In this document: piece by piece, positions 11,471-24,510 of the stretch | How positions within the stretch are numbered: position 1 is the stretch's first letter | How the letters are laid out: the number at the start of each line of letters is the position of its first letter | NCBI RefSeq assembly: GCF_019059575.1 | Contig: NW_024881562.1 | Span: forward strand, 992,001-1,056,000 | Length of the DNA stretch: 64,000 nt | From: Amphibalanus amphitrite | Taxonomy: Eukaryota > Arthropoda > Thecostraca > Balanomorpha > Balanidae | Reading direction: 5' to 3' | Translations under genes and position numbers: made by a program | Notes under the pieces: model-generated | The model's input: the letters and a program-made list of their open reading frames with translations, nothing else | What the model was told of the DNA's origin: nothing | Databases searched by the model: none

Positions 11471-13948
11471 GCTGACGATCTGTGTTGAACGGTAGACGGT
11501 GACCTTAGGGACGGGGAAGTTTTGTCACTGTGTAAGGTGACGGACAGCACCCCGGCCGGACAGTGCCTGCTCCGTCCGACTCAGTCAGCCTCTCCTTCCA
11601 TCCTGTGATGTCACGACTGTATATGTTATAGCCATTAGGACCGACAAACACCCTTGATGACTTTTACAGTTTAGAATTCGTTTCCTCTCCGCCTGGCAGT
11701 TGTTTATTGAAGCGAGTTTTACACAGAATGGATAGTGGGTTTGAACCGGCGGAATATAAATCCAGTCGGACTGCGCCGTCATCCCGCGACGCACGACGTC
11801 ACCGGCCGTGTCCCCGCGCCCTCTCCCTCCCCTTCCTTCTAGTCCATCTCGTCCTTGCCGTCACCTCGAGACAAGGCCCAGCTGGTGCACTCATCTCTTC
11901 ACCCGAACCGCCCCACCCGGTGGCTGCTGAAGTTGGGCATTGGAAGAGGATTCTTACTCTATAAGAGGCGAGTAGACACGACACAGATCCGATCTCTTCC
12001 TCCCCCTGCGGAAAAAATACCTCTTTGTACGGCAAAAGTTTTGAAAAAGTGAGATTCTCTTCCTATTCATCTTTTGGGAGCTACGGCGGTTATAATCTCC
12101 AAAGTCTTATATTATTCACTAATATGTTCTACATATTTCCCTACTTATCTCTTTGACGAACATTTTCAACAAACAATAATGTCAGTTTTTAACTTTACTT
12201 TTCATTAACATCAGCTGCCCACCAGCAATCCCATTTTGACAGCCCCTCCCATTCTCCCATTCTCTTTGACAGCCCCTCCCATTCTTTCCGCTCCCTCGGC
12301 TCCCTCCCCCTCAGGTCATGACCCGAACCAATCCGGGTCGGTCCGTCGGGGAGCGTCTCCCCGGGGGTGGGGGCGGGGGCTGGGGCGGCACTCTGGCGCC
12401 ATGGGGCCTCCGCCGCGGCGGCGCCAGCATCCCGCCGCGGCTCGTAGCGATCGACAGGTGGATTCAATCGCCGGCGTCGACGGCCGACGCCTGCCAATCG
12501 TCGGCAGAAATAGGGCGGCGGCGCGGCGGGCGGCGCGGCGGGCAGAGCTGCTGGAGACAAGAGCTCCAGGGAGCCACTCAGGGACCACCCCACCGGGAGA
12601 GTCGGCCTCGGAGACAGGTCCCACAGGGAACAGCGATACGGATCATACGGGCCATACGGACTAACTATACCTATACCTTCCATACAGACCAAACGAACCC
12701 TTCGAACCTCACGGAGATATGAACTATGCAGGTCACACGGAGCACAGGGGCCTGGATCGTACGGACCGTACGGACCACACAAACCTTACTTATCATACGG
12801 AACATACGGAAGAACGAGCGGACCATACGGATGAGTGTAGCACATGACGGTGCGTATCGCGCTGCGCGTGTATCGGTACGAAACACTATCACGGACGGTC
12901 CGTTCGACCACATTGCATGGGGGCACGAATGCTTAGTAGTTTGACATAATAGATCTTTACTTGTCGCTCTTGTAAACATAGACATCTATATTATTCTGAC
13001 AAACAACTGTCTTTTGGGGTTGTGCTGTGGTTTCTCAGGGTCGGGCCGAACTCCATCCGTTTCCATCTCGCGTGCTATTGATTTACCGACGAACAGGTGC
13101 TGCGTCGAGGCTGCTGGATTTGCTTAACCTGCATCGATAACATCGATGTGTGGACGGGCTGGGGGCCATCCAGTTCGCTCAAATACCTAACAATTAACGA
13201 CTCTATCATGAGCCAACCCGGGTTAGCTGTGCCCGAACTGCCCTCGTAGTGAATGCCCACGGCACCTGCTCCGCGGCTGCTCCTCTTTTCTAATGTCTTC
13301 CACAGAACGGCCGGCGCGCCAGCTCTCATGACGTGCCTGGCACGTGCACGGCGGGCGGGGGCGGGGGCGGGGAGGAGCGGGTCGGGCGGCCTCTAATCCG
13401 CCCGCCTGTCCGCCTGTCCGCCTGGCTGCCGCCCCACCCTGCTCGGGGCCGGACGGCTAGCTGTCGGCTGCCAGCAGGCACCGCGAGCTGCCGGTCACGG
13501 CCGACACGTGTACCGCGACCTGACCGGCCGCCGCCGCCCGAGGAGCTATTTCTGCCGCCGCCGCCGCGCCGCTCGTACCCCCCTGGAGAAACGGGCCGCT
13601 GACGGGCGCCGTCGCGCGCGACGCACCGGCCCGCCGGTCGGTGAACAGCGCCGCGCCGATCGTCGTTGGCACATCATAAAGGGTCCTTATTGCTCTCGGG
13701 CCGCGCCGGGGTGCCTCCTGGCCGCCGCCGGGCGCCGTGGGACCGCCGCGATGGGGTGCCGCTGAGGAGTGCGCGAGTGACGCCCGCCCCAACCGCGGAC
13801 AGCAGACGGCGCGGCCGAGAGCGAACGCTCCTCCGAGACTGCCGTCGGCGCCGACGGCTCGGGGGCAAACCGGAGACGACGCGACGAGCGGTGCGCTGGC
13901 AGGCCGACGACAGCCCGATGGGCAGCGGATGCCGCTGAATTGAGACGG
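11471..13948. other. Unassigned, becoming very GC rich from about 12300
   Basis: From 12300 onward CpG-rich sequence gives many overlapping open frames on both strands, the expected by-product of few stop codons. None shows a family motif. The stretch could hold promoter or 5'-UTR sequence of a gene outside the window, but nothing here proves it. Confidence 0.4.
12630..12840 (+). repeat. Degenerate minisatellite built on CATACGGA
   Basis: CATACGGGCCATACGGA, CGTACGGACCGTACGGACC, CATACGGAACATACGGA and CCATACGGATGA lie in close succession. The core is about 10 bp (NCATACGGAC) with much drift between 12670 and 12760. Confidence 0.65.
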
Positions 13949-14085
13949 GCTGACGGAGAGGAGACGGGACGGAGACGGGGCCAAGACGAGACGGAGACGG
14001 GACGGAGACGGGACGGAGACGGGACGGAGACGGGACGGAGACGGGACGGAGACGGACGGAGACGGGACGGTGACGAAGACAGGAC
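13949..14085 (+). repeat. Minisatellite with 11-bp GACGGGACGGA units
   Basis: GACGGGACGGA is repeated almost perfectly from about 13990 to 14065, with drifted copies on both sides. It is purine rich on the plus strand. Confidence 0.85.
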
Positions 14086-17000
14086 TGATATGGGATGAAA
14101 CTGGGACTGAGGCGGGATTTTTCGTGGATATTTTATGCGTCCAGTATTACCTGGAGAGGTGGGATCTTTCTCCACTTTGCCAGCTACGGACCGGTGTCTC
14201 AGCCGCACACGGTAGACCGCAGCGCTCCGGCTCCATCCCCATGTGTGCGTCCGCAGCACGCTGTCGACCGTACGCCGTCGACCCGGTCAGCGGCACGGCC
14301 CGTGTAAACTGTTTGTGCGATGAGCCGGCGATTGTTGAATAGCGGCGGCGCGGCGCTGTGCGTATGTGGATCACGAGCGACTCTCCCGACCGCGCACACC
14401 GTCCAACGACATCCTGGCCGCGCGCCGGCCCACTCGCGGGGCCAGTTGAAAGCCAATTTTCGGCGGTGGGGCGACTGCGGCTGGGTAAACAGCCGCCCGG
14501 CTGGGTGGCGGCCGCGCCGCGACCGTCTGATGAGAGCCACGCGGCGGCGGCGGCCGGCGCGACAGACGGCTCCCGTTATCAGCGGTCGACAGCAGCCAGA
14601 CAATCTGCATCTGAATTGGGCCGGTCGCAGACGGCAGACGAGAAACCGAGGTGCGGTGCGGTCGAAAAGCGGCGAGGACCGCCTAGCGCAGGCTAAAGGC
14701 GGAACGTCATCAAATACGGTAGTCGAAACAGTCTGAGAGAACGTAGTCGCACATATCACAACGTGCCGAAATTAGCTTAGAAATCAGCTTACGCTAAGGA
14801 AGCCTTTTATGCGCCTCTGGCAGGTGTGGCATCACAAATATTATATTGCGATTTGTATATGCTGGTTGCGGATTGAGTCTCGTGCATAGTAGGTAGGTGT
14901 CCGTAAAATTAAAATATCTTTCAGCTGAAATCGATTCCCTTCGCCATGTTTGACCGTCATTTGGCTCCCACAAGTGAGAGGTTATCAGGCACTCATTCGT
15001 CAGCCTCTCACGAGCCACGTTAAATCTCATCCACACCTCGGCTCACCAAGATAAACTCATTAACCCTCACGCACTCTCGCACGAGAGCCGCCCCAGTCCG
15101 CGCCTGCTCTCCTCCCTTCAGGAACCCGAGCGGCGGCCAGCCAGCCCTCCAGCACGGCCCATTTACAGCGCGGACTGCGTGTGCCGCGTGGTCGCGCAGC
15201 CGTCGGCGCCGCCGGTCACCTCCATTCATCATCGGTGGCGGCGCCGCGGCCGGCGCACAGACGCAGACGCAGACGCAGTGAGTTGCACAGGCGGCCGGTA
15301 ATGAAGCGGCGGTCCGGCGGGCGCGGTGCGCGCGTCGGCCGGCCCGTCGCACCCTGTTTATACCCCGAGTGGCAGTTGGACCGTCCAGATGACACGGTGA
15401 CGGCGCCAGACGCCCGGCTCTGTTTACAAATACGTGCGTGGAGCAGCGTTTTTCGGCAGTGATCGTCGGGACGGACTGGGAAGGGCGGAGGGCCGAGCGC
15501 ATCCAGGCCGACTCAGAGAGTCAGTGGCCGTTTAAAATGTCAGAAAGCATCCTCATCTCGTCGAGTAGAAGCTATCTCGCTTCACCGCGCGGCACTTCAC
15601 TGCACCGCGCCGCCACATGATCAACCAATTATCGTTTGTTATTCAAGAAATTAGAGGTGTTTTCATTGAAAATACGCCGGCGCCGCTCGTCGCCGAGCAC
15701 AGGGGAGCGTTGTTGCTCGTCGTCGGCACCGTCGCGGTCGACGGCTGCCGGGTCGGAGTGCCGGCGCCTCCTCTGCTCCTCCTCTCGCCTCTCGCCACCC
15801 TCGGCGGCTGACCGACCGCTGGCGGAGCCCGTGCACCGCCACCGCACGTGTTTGTTTGCTTTCGGCGCGGAAAAACGGCCGATATCGGCGGCGGTAGCTA
15901 CTTGTTAGCCGTTATTAATTAGTCAGTCTCGTGAGCGACTCGCACGGCCGCCTTTGCCGCCCCGGCGCCGTTTTTCGTGCTATGGCGGCGTTTTTCTCGG
16001 GTTTTCCGACGCCGCGCCGCGCCTTTCTGACTAAAACACGCGACTTTTTCGCCACTGCCGTCATCGCAGTGACTGGCGGTGTCATCGGCGGATGCCCGTC
16101 ACCGTGGTGGGGCGGAGAGCCCAGGGTGGCGGAGGGTGACATGACGCGCCATTCATTCCCAGAACATCCGCGCCCTGTCGCTGCAGCCGGACATGAATGG
16201 TGCACATTGACGAACGAGCGGCAGCCGGACCACCACGGCGCACAAATAAATGGCCGACTTCTGCGCGGCGCTCCGAACGACCGGGTCCACGGGGTCGGGC
16301 CGCGTCCGGTGGCTGCGGACGGGTGTGGTTAGAGGCCCCACCGGCGGAACGACGGCGCAGTGCCGAGACCAACCGGAGCCGCCAGGCAGACTGACCACCG
16401 CCGGCATCCGGGCGGCGTGACATCAGACTCGGTCAATAAACAGGCTGACACGGCCGCTCGTCCGTCCGCCGTCTCGGGCTCGGACACCGGCGCCCATGCC
16501 ATGCCCCTCTACACCGCGACCGACCGCCACCGTTTTTATGCAGCTGTTTATTTTTCCTAACGCCGTCTTTTCTAGTAATCGTCGTGGTAGAGGCGTGCCC
16601 AAGCGGCAGACCGCGCGGCGACTGTGTTGATTTTCGGCGTATTTTGACTTTTTGCTTGTTGGCGGACACCTCGAGAGGTGTAGCGACAACAGAGGGTGCT
16701 TACGGTGCGCAGGGCCGGCGCGCGGCGCCCGGGAGCGCGGTGACGACGCCTCACGACACCTCTGTCAACATTGAGCAACAGCTCCCGATCCGGCTGAGAG
16801 CCGGCTCAGACGGCGTGACGAACAATAACATGCCACCCAGGTGCCGAGGCCCCGGCCGCCTCTCATGAACAGGCGCCCAATTGAGTGGCGACAGCAGAGC
16901 CGCCAGACCGGGACGCAAAAATGACGGCACGGAGGTTTAAATCCATCACGGATAACCCGTCCTTCGCGAGGCTGGGATGCTCGAGATTTTTCGCCCAAGC

Positions 17001-17540
17001 AGGTGAACCGTCTTGGTAGAAGCGTTCCTTTCTCACGGCATTGCGTGGTATGGGTAGCGCACATCTCCACCAACAACACGGGAGCAAATCGAATTCCACC
17101 CTTTATCGAGTAGTCTGTCAATAGTTCGCAGCCCACACGCGCCTCCAACCCCTCGCGGATTAATCGCTTTCGCGTGGCCGGCTTAAAATACCGCGCCCCT
17201 TTGTCGGGCGGCCGGGCGCGCGCCCACGAATGGCGCCAGATAAAGGCGCGAGCCGGCTCAGTGCGCGCCGCGTGAAGCGCGCGACGACAGCGCGCCGGCG
17301 CGACGACAATGCGCGCCATTTGCACTTTGATTGAGCGCAGGTGACGTCAGTCACCGCTGGGGGGTCGCCGCTGCTGCGGGGGGGGGGGGACGCGGTGGGC
17401 GGCCTGTCGCCGGACAGTGCATATTAACAAACTGTCAGACGGGTCGGCGTGGAGGAGCCCCGTGTTAGTGGAGCGCGTCACGGGCTATCACCGACGCCGA
17501 CGGCGACGGCGACACTGCATGGCGCGCCGAGACGTGTGGG
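14086..17540. other. GC-rich unassigned stretch
   Basis: High GC and CpG throughout, with many accidental open frames on both strands. A CRE-like TGACGTCA sits at about 17342, next to GCGCC-rich DNA at 17160-17340 that could be a promoter. I see no coding family, RNA gene or repeat border. Confidence 0.4.
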
Positions 17541-17775
17541 GCCGACCGGTGACGTCCGTTGACGGTCGGTGACGTCCGGTGACGGTCGGTGACGGTCGGT
17601 GACGGTTGGTGACGGTTGGTGACGGTCGGTATGCGAAGAACCAATGGCGTATATGACTGGTGACGCCTGGTGACGAGTCGACGACCGATGACAGTCGATG
17701 ACGCTGATGACGAGGGACCGGTGATCGGTGACGGTCGGTGATCGGTGGCGTTTGGTGATCGGTGATTTTTGGTGG
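17541..17775 (+). repeat. Minisatellite with 10-bp GGTGACGGTC units
   Basis: GGTGACGGTC/GGTGACGGTT units are regular at about 17568-17632, then drift (GGTGATCGGT, GATGACGCT) to 17775. Confidence 0.82.
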
Positions 17776-18385
17776 TGACGGTCGGGAGCGATGCGTCTAG
17801 CCGTAGCCCGACGGCGATTGACCCTTCTCTGTCAAAAAGACAGGGGCGGGATCAGGTCATCCGGTCATATCAGGTCACTAGGATAAGTTTACCCACCGCG
17901 ACCAAATTCGGTCGACAGGATAGGGAGGGGACAAGCAGCTTGTGTTCGCCCACGGAAGACACATCTCGCTAGTGCGTAATTGTCCCATAATTTGTAAATC
18001 AAACGCTGCATATCACCATTAAGTCGAACTTGGGTCACCAGCGTACCCATGGACATTCTGGGAACATGCTACGAGAGGACCACGGAGAATACGAATTATT
18101 GGGTCTCCATCGGATACGTGACATATGCTCCACAGATCATGGTAAACGGATCCAACGGTGCGTGATGGCGTATCAAAGCGCGTCCACTGGACCGCGAAAA
18201 GGGGACCGGCAGCAGCTGATGAAAACCTGTTTATCGTTCAACTACTTGGTAACGAGCATACCTATGTCCTTAGTTTCCTGATTTTGGTCGGGGAGCTGCG
18301 GAACCATATCTGCATAATCGTTATGTGATTGTCAGTTCAACCCGTCCACACAATATCCTTACCTTATTTACGTATTCACACATTT
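17776..18385. other. Unassigned stretch
   Basis: No gene or repeat recognised. Confidence 0.35.
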
Positions 18386-18503
18386 AAAAAAAAGTACTTC
18401 AGGTATGTTTATGACACACTTGCGCCTTCTCACTATCCTTCTATAGAAGGATAGTGAGAAGGCGCATGTGTGTCATAAACATACCTGAAGTACTTTTTTT
18501 TTT
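18386..18503. repeat. Spacerless near-perfect palindrome, arms of about 58 bases
   Basis: The sequence from the A8 run at 18386 to the centre CTATAG (18441-18446) is repeated as its reverse complement up to the T10 run at 18503. Only one internal mismatch is seen (ACACACTTGCG against ACACACATGCG), plus the unequal A and T tracts. There is no loop sequence. Confidence 0.9.
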
Positions 18504-18632
18504 ACTTATACCTCGGCCGAATGCAGGAAATCAATTATATTATACACGTAGCATTGCTTGCGATATATCCATGATCCATGCGTCTTCCCAACATATCAGT
18601 ATGAGCTATTTAGTGTCCGCATGGCTCCGCAT

Positions 18633-20534
18633 CAGGGTTGTATACGACTCAATCAATAGCAATCAATTCAATCACGACAAATTTGGGAAACCAATCAAAT
18701 CAATCAAGTCAGAGCAGTTTTCGGGAATTGATTCAATCGACTCAAACGCGACAATGAAAGGAATCAATCAACTCAATCAAACGACTCAAACCAAGACATA
18801 CATTAGGTTTTTTGCCCCACCATCTTGGAAAAGTGTCCATAGCAGTCTGGTGTACCTACCTACCTACCTACCTACCTACCTACCTACCTACAGAAGAAAC
18901 ATAAAAATATTGTCATTTAAAATTATAAATTGCCATGCCATTCAAAGATTTTAGTTTTCAAAAAAATTCAAAGATTCTATGTAATAAGGAAGGATACCTA
19001 GTGATGGACAGGTGGATCATGATATTGAGGCTCAATGGGTAGAATTAGAGCAGAAATTTCATTTAATGGGTGCAAAATAACCCAGTAGTTGACTCGCCCC
19101 TTAACCCAAATCACCACCTTTCACCTAAAAGTTGTCAATTTAATTTTGGTCATATTCCAGCTAAGTCATCAGGCCATCTACCCCATGTAAAGCCCCTGTC
19201 TGTCTCTATGTGAGTTATGCGGAGCTCTTCTGAAATGAACCCTAAACATAATGAACCTTGCTAGGTTTCATGCCACACTGACACCATATGAAAGTGTTGA
19301 AAATGTGCTACAAATTTGACAACTTCATTAGGTATGCTTTATGAAGACAGCAGGAAAGCAGGTAGGTACCTACTTACCTGCCTAGATGTGTCACTGGCTA
19401 CCAACAGTACCAACGAAGGTAGATACTTATATGTGAAGAATTCAAAACATTTTATTGCAATACAATTTGAAACTGTTAGGACTGGGGCGGATAGGGATGA
19501 GGATTAAAAATATATTTAAAAGGAAATGGAGAGGACAGGGACTCTGGAACCACAGGATAAGTTAAGGACAAAGGAAGAAGACAAGGAAAATTAAAACGCG
19601 AAAACGGCACGGTGCGACTGCGAAAAAAAAAAAAACAAAGAAAACGTTTTGCCAACAAGTATGCTAAGCTTTTATAAATGCTTATTCTACGTCTTTGATT
19701 TTTTGGTAAGATGACGTCATTGATAATCATGTTGTATGGTAGATTATCATAAAATAAATCGGTTGTACAACACCAATTTCGTTTTAATTATTATTTCATT
19801 TGAAATAAAACCACTTTATAATATTCGGTAAAATATGTTAAGGAAAATGAAATATATTAAATATGTTATGCTTAGGCTCTCAGGAGAAAAGGATCAACAA
19901 ACGTTCTGCTGCAAATTAAACAATGCAGCAAATTTAGCGAGACGAAAACGGCGCTTTTGTTTCAGTTATTTTTGTAGGGGTTTCAGATATTTATAGAGTT
20001 CAGTGTGTTGTTTCTGAGGAGATGTGGAGATGTGAATTATTAATTAATCACACTTTATTAGTATATAGGGCCTTGCACTTTATCATCTGGATTAAAAAAA
20101 AAAAAACGTTTCCTGCTGAGTGCAGAAGGGTAGGTAGGTGCATCGCCAGGTTCTATCACCAGGATTGGAGCAGTTATTGCAGTTGAAAGTCAAAGTTGGC
20201 TGTTCATGTTTAGGCCCTGTTCTTTATTTGGCCATCTACCCCATATTGCAGTTGTGATGACAAGCAGTTTTCAGTGTAGTTTTGTGATCTTTGATGTCAT
20301 CAATTGGTGTCATTATTTTTCGTCAACTAAAACTTATTTGAACTTTCCATTCAATCGACTCAATCATACGAGTCACTCTAATTTTCGGGAATCAAATCAG
20401 TCAACCAGTCGCTAAAGTCAAACGAGTCAGTCAACCAGTCATCTCGAAAAGTCAATCGACTCAATCCAATCAACTCAAAATACGCGTTGAATCAAATCAA
20501 TCAATTCAATCGACTTGATTGGTATACAACCCTG
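18633..20534 (-). mobile_element. hAT-type DNA transposon, copy 1 (1.9 kb, non-coding)
   Basis: The termini CAGGGTTGTATAC and GTATACAACCCTG are inverted repeats, and both sides are bordered by the 8-bp direct repeat CTCCGCAT (18625-18632 and 20535-20542), the hAT signature. Several hundred bases inside each end are packed with TCAATC/GATTGA and CGACTCAA motifs, likely transposase-binding subterminal repeats. It is the inverted counterpart of 40793-46531. The region that holds a BED finger in that copy is replaced here by unrelated sequence, so no transposase remains. Confidence 0.93.
18853..18890 (+). repeat. (TACC)n microsatellite within the hAT copy
   Basis: Nine TACC units. The other hAT copy has a shorter, impure GGTA tract at the corresponding place (about 46285-46312), so the array was present in the common source and changed length. 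Confidence 0.9.
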
Positions 20535-22973
20535 CTCCGCATTCGTCACTGTATTCCGGTATCTGACCCAGGCCAGGGTACGTCGTAATTCTCCCAGACG
20601 GTAACCCGATGAGGAGTCCGTTTACTCCGACCGAGCGCCGCTCCCGGCAACAATTCGGTACGGGCGAAAGGGACGGGCCGCTTCCCAGAGCCCGGAGGAG
20701 CCGCCTCCCGGAGTCATGGAGTCATTCCGGACGAGGGTCGCGTTTTGACCATGGACTTATTCCGGGGCTTATCATCGGGTTGTCGATTCTCCTTACACTT
20801 TCGATGCAAAGAAACGCAATGAAATGCAGTGAGAAATGCTGGGCGTGCTCCAGACGTTTTAGTTGTCGTTTGTCCAGCATGTTCCGTTCCTGGCCCGTCT
20901 ATCCTCGAGTCTATGCTATTTTGTAAATGAGTAGTGCTGACTCACTGTCGCACTCTCCAAAACAGTAAATATTCTGTCGAGCTGTGCTGTCCGCGGCAGG
21001 GCAGCTGTGGGTTCATGCGGCCCAAATATCTCCGAGTAAACTGACCGCCTGCATGTCATGCCCCAGGGAATGCTGTAATTCGGCGGCGGTCGATGCCCGA
21101 CGAGACGCCATGTCTGCCGGCTGGACCCCGCTCGTGGTCCAGACCTGCGCCGGCACCGTTTGATCTTTGATCGTAAACGAAAAATCGGAGTCGGCGGAAA
21201 TACCGGCGCCGAAGTCGGAATGATGGGTACGTAACTACATACATGCAACACTGGTGTATAAGATATAATAGAAAAAATAAGAAAATGACCGTTCTGTTTT
21301 AGACATGTCAAAATAAAAAAAGAATATGAAACTACATGAACGTCTTTTATAGTTCATTTTTATCGGAGCCATCCGTCCGTCCGTTAGATTTTTTTCTGTC
21401 ACTGTAAATTAACATCACCTGGAATGAATCTCACCATATCTTTTCACATCTATAGCTCCACCCGTTTGGATTCATACTTCGCTCTCTAATAGCCCAAATG
21501 ATCTGATAGGGTGCCGAAGGGAGGGGCGGGGGTCTGGGGTGGGGGTCTGGGGTGCCACCGAGACGCCCCAGACGGGGCTGACGTCAGCCAGAGACCACCG
21601 GGGACGGCGCTGACCGTTCGCCACTCGTCCGAGCCGCGTCACGGTCACACGCCGAGACTGAGAAACGCGTCATGTGCGCCGACAGACGCCGGAGGCCTGG
21701 AGGTGGGGCACTCAAACTGGGTGCTGATCCAGCAGTAACTGATCCGCATCAACCCAAATAACTCTATTTTCCTATATAGAGTCATCATTTGCAGCCATTC
21801 ATTTTTATGCATTTTTGTCTGTAGACCTATAAAACATTGTCTTGCTCACACGCAAATAATATGTAATCCCACGCCTTTGCAGTTTCAGCTCTAAAGTTGA
21901 TACATGGCTGACGATGAGATGTAACAGGTTGTGGCCTGTGGGCTCCGAAAATGACCTCTGTCGAGTCATCAGGCGGGTGTGAAAGGTTCAGAATTGTGCA
22001 TGTGCTTAGAATTCTGTGACCTCACAAATTGAGCTGTGCCGTGATAAATGCCAAGTGACATCCGGCTTGCTGCCGTCACCTTTCGGACATAGCGTTGTCT
22101 ATCGCGCTCATTCGAGTCGCTTCAAATCGTGACTCTGTCTGAGTCGCAGTCATTCACTAGGCATTTACCCTGTGATATACGCAATGCCCGGGGAAATACG
22201 ATTCCCTGCCATCACCGCTGTCCGCCCCCTGGACTGGTTGCAGCCGTGTCGGTTCGTCGCGGCGGCCGTAGCTCCGTGTTTACCTTCGTCAGTTTCCGGT
22301 GAGAGAGCTGGTCTGCCGTGCCCCCCCCCCATCACCCCCTAACGGGCCCTCTAGCGTCTGGTGGTCCATCTACAGAGCGGCTTTGACCACCCGCCTGTGA
22401 TCCAGCCAGCATCCTGCACATGACTGCAGGATGTTACTGCAAGCCACGGAGGATGTTACTGCGAGCCAGTGCCGGGCGCTGCCACTTGCACCCGCGCCGT
22501 GGGCAGGATGTTAGTGCCGGCTGCAAATCTGCCAACGCGCCGGCACGGTCATAGGACACAATCCTTCCGCCGAAGAATAATCAAAGACCAAAGGTTATGG
22601 AGAAACGAAAAAGACGAAACGAACGGATTGAAAGGAGCAGATCAGACGGTTGCCATGACAACCCAGTCAGGTCCTGCGCACGCTAACTGGACACGCAATG
22701 AAGGTCAACTGCCGAGATATGGTTTTGTTTATAAAACGGATCGCAGTGGTGATGACCTTTATCCTTGCGTAATTAATGCAGACCACCGACTGGGGTTTCA
22801 AGGGCACCATGCATGGAGTGCAGTAATCATCGCACATGCTCTGTGTGATGGTATGATGGAATGAAACTGAACGACGGTGTGTTGGAAACCAGTGCTGAGT
22901 GGAACGGTGCAGTGAAATAAAGCTGCGGTTGATTTGGTATTGCGGAATGGCGGAATGGGCTGCCGGCGATACG

Positions 22974-23040
22974 ATGCAGTATCGCATGCAGTATCGCATG
23001 CACTATGCAGTATCGCATGCAGTATCGCATGCAGTATGCA
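22974..23040 (+). repeat. Minisatellite with 12-bp ATGCAGTATCGC units
   Basis: About five copies of ATGCAGTATCGC, one of them interrupted by ATGCACT. Each unit contains GCATGC- and GCGAT-like partial dyads. Confidence 0.85.
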
Positions 23041-24399
23041 ATTTCACATGGTACGCTTACGACGTAAATGGTAGATTTGGACGTCATACCAAGAACGATA
23101 ACGGATGTAGTGGTGCAGAGTGGCTCTAAGTGTGGTGTTGCTAGCGCAACCAACTGCAACAAACGGTCAAGCGGTCTGCAACATATGTACAGGGTCGGAC
23201 AGGATTGCAGATTCAGGCCTGATGGGACCGGGAATCGAGTGAAAAATCGCTGTCTCCAGCAAAAGAAGGCTCACTGAAACTGGGCATAGGTTATGCAGTG
23301 GGGCGGAGAGAGACAGATCCCATTGAGGCGAGCTAGTGTAATAAAGACGTGCCGTTTGAAGCGGCAGCGGCGGCGGCCATCATTGATACCGGCCCACATG
23401 TGCGGCGTCCGACACGAGGTGCCCAAAGCGGCGCAGCCGGGGCACGGCTGTGCCCATCTATTCATGTAGCCTTCAGCCTTCACTCGGGTAGAGCCGATCC
23501 GTCCCAGTGGCCCAGTTCGACCGCGCACGTTCGGAGGTCCGACACCGACACCTTTGATGGACGGGGGGGGGGCAGGGGGGCAGGGGGAGGGGTGATGTGT
23601 AGTCGGTCAGTCGGTATGGAGGATGAATCACAGTTGGGACCGACTTCACGGGCGATTGCTCGCCTTGAGCTTCTCTGTCGAACGGTGGTACGATAATGTT
23701 ATTATAAACGGCAGGGCTTAGGAAAAATGGATTTGGGATCTGATCCCACGTATTTTGCTCTCGGAGCCGATAGAACTTGACATCTTTGCTCGCACCCAAC
23801 TCTTCTGCCCATTATTCGTCACTAGATTCTATGTATAATTAGGCCATGGATGCAGAATACAGTCAACATACATATGATTCAAAGGGACAAGAGGCTCTTG
23901 ATGCAGATTGCTGAATGAAATTTAGCAATCTGCACCCAACTCTTCTGAATGTACCTAATTTATCACAACTGACCACATATTGCCATTATCAAAGTAATTA
24001 GGTTACATGAGCAATCGTCGCATTATAATCGCATAAGCATCAAGCATAAAAGCGCATCAGTGAGCGTAAATATCCAGCTTCAGTGGTCTGCAGATTCCAG
24101 ACTATGAATAGCAGCACCAGTTCTGGAAATGACGTCAGTGACTACCACTTTAACCATTACACAGGAAGTGAGTCGCTATTTCGTCAGACCGAATTCGGAA
24201 AACGTAGCTGTTTTAGTATGAAAACCAGTAATCACGACTCTTCTGATGAAACTCTCCGATGCCAATAATTCTGCTATGCATGGAAATCCTTTCCGATTCA
24301 TCTCATGTTTAGCCTGCGTCGGGGAGACCAGTTGGAGGCCAGTTCACTTTCAGCGTCACGGTCTCTGCTGCATGCTGCAGTTCCCTCTCAGCTGACGGG

Positions 24400-24510
24400 T
24401 TCAGCCGGTGAGACCCAGTGGGTCCAACAGTTGGGATTCTTGGTATCATCCGGTGGGATCCTTGGGTCCAGTCGGTGGGACCCGGTGGGATCAGCCACCG
24501 GGTCCAGCTG
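24400..24510 (+). repeat. Degenerate GGTGGGATCC-type array
   Basis: Units such as GGTGAGACCCAGTGGGTCC, GGTGGGATCCTTGGGTCC and GGTGGGACCCGGTGGGATC recur with spacing of about 18-30 bases. Confidence 0.55.

Noticed and set aside
13457-14259. Long frames over the 14-kb minisatellite
   Set aside because: Stop-poor GC-rich repeats give such frames by chance; the translation is Arg/Pro/Ser repeats without a family.
17330-17360. CRE-driven promoter of a gene
   Set aside because: TGACGTCA is present, but no downstream gene, start site or supporting element can be shown.
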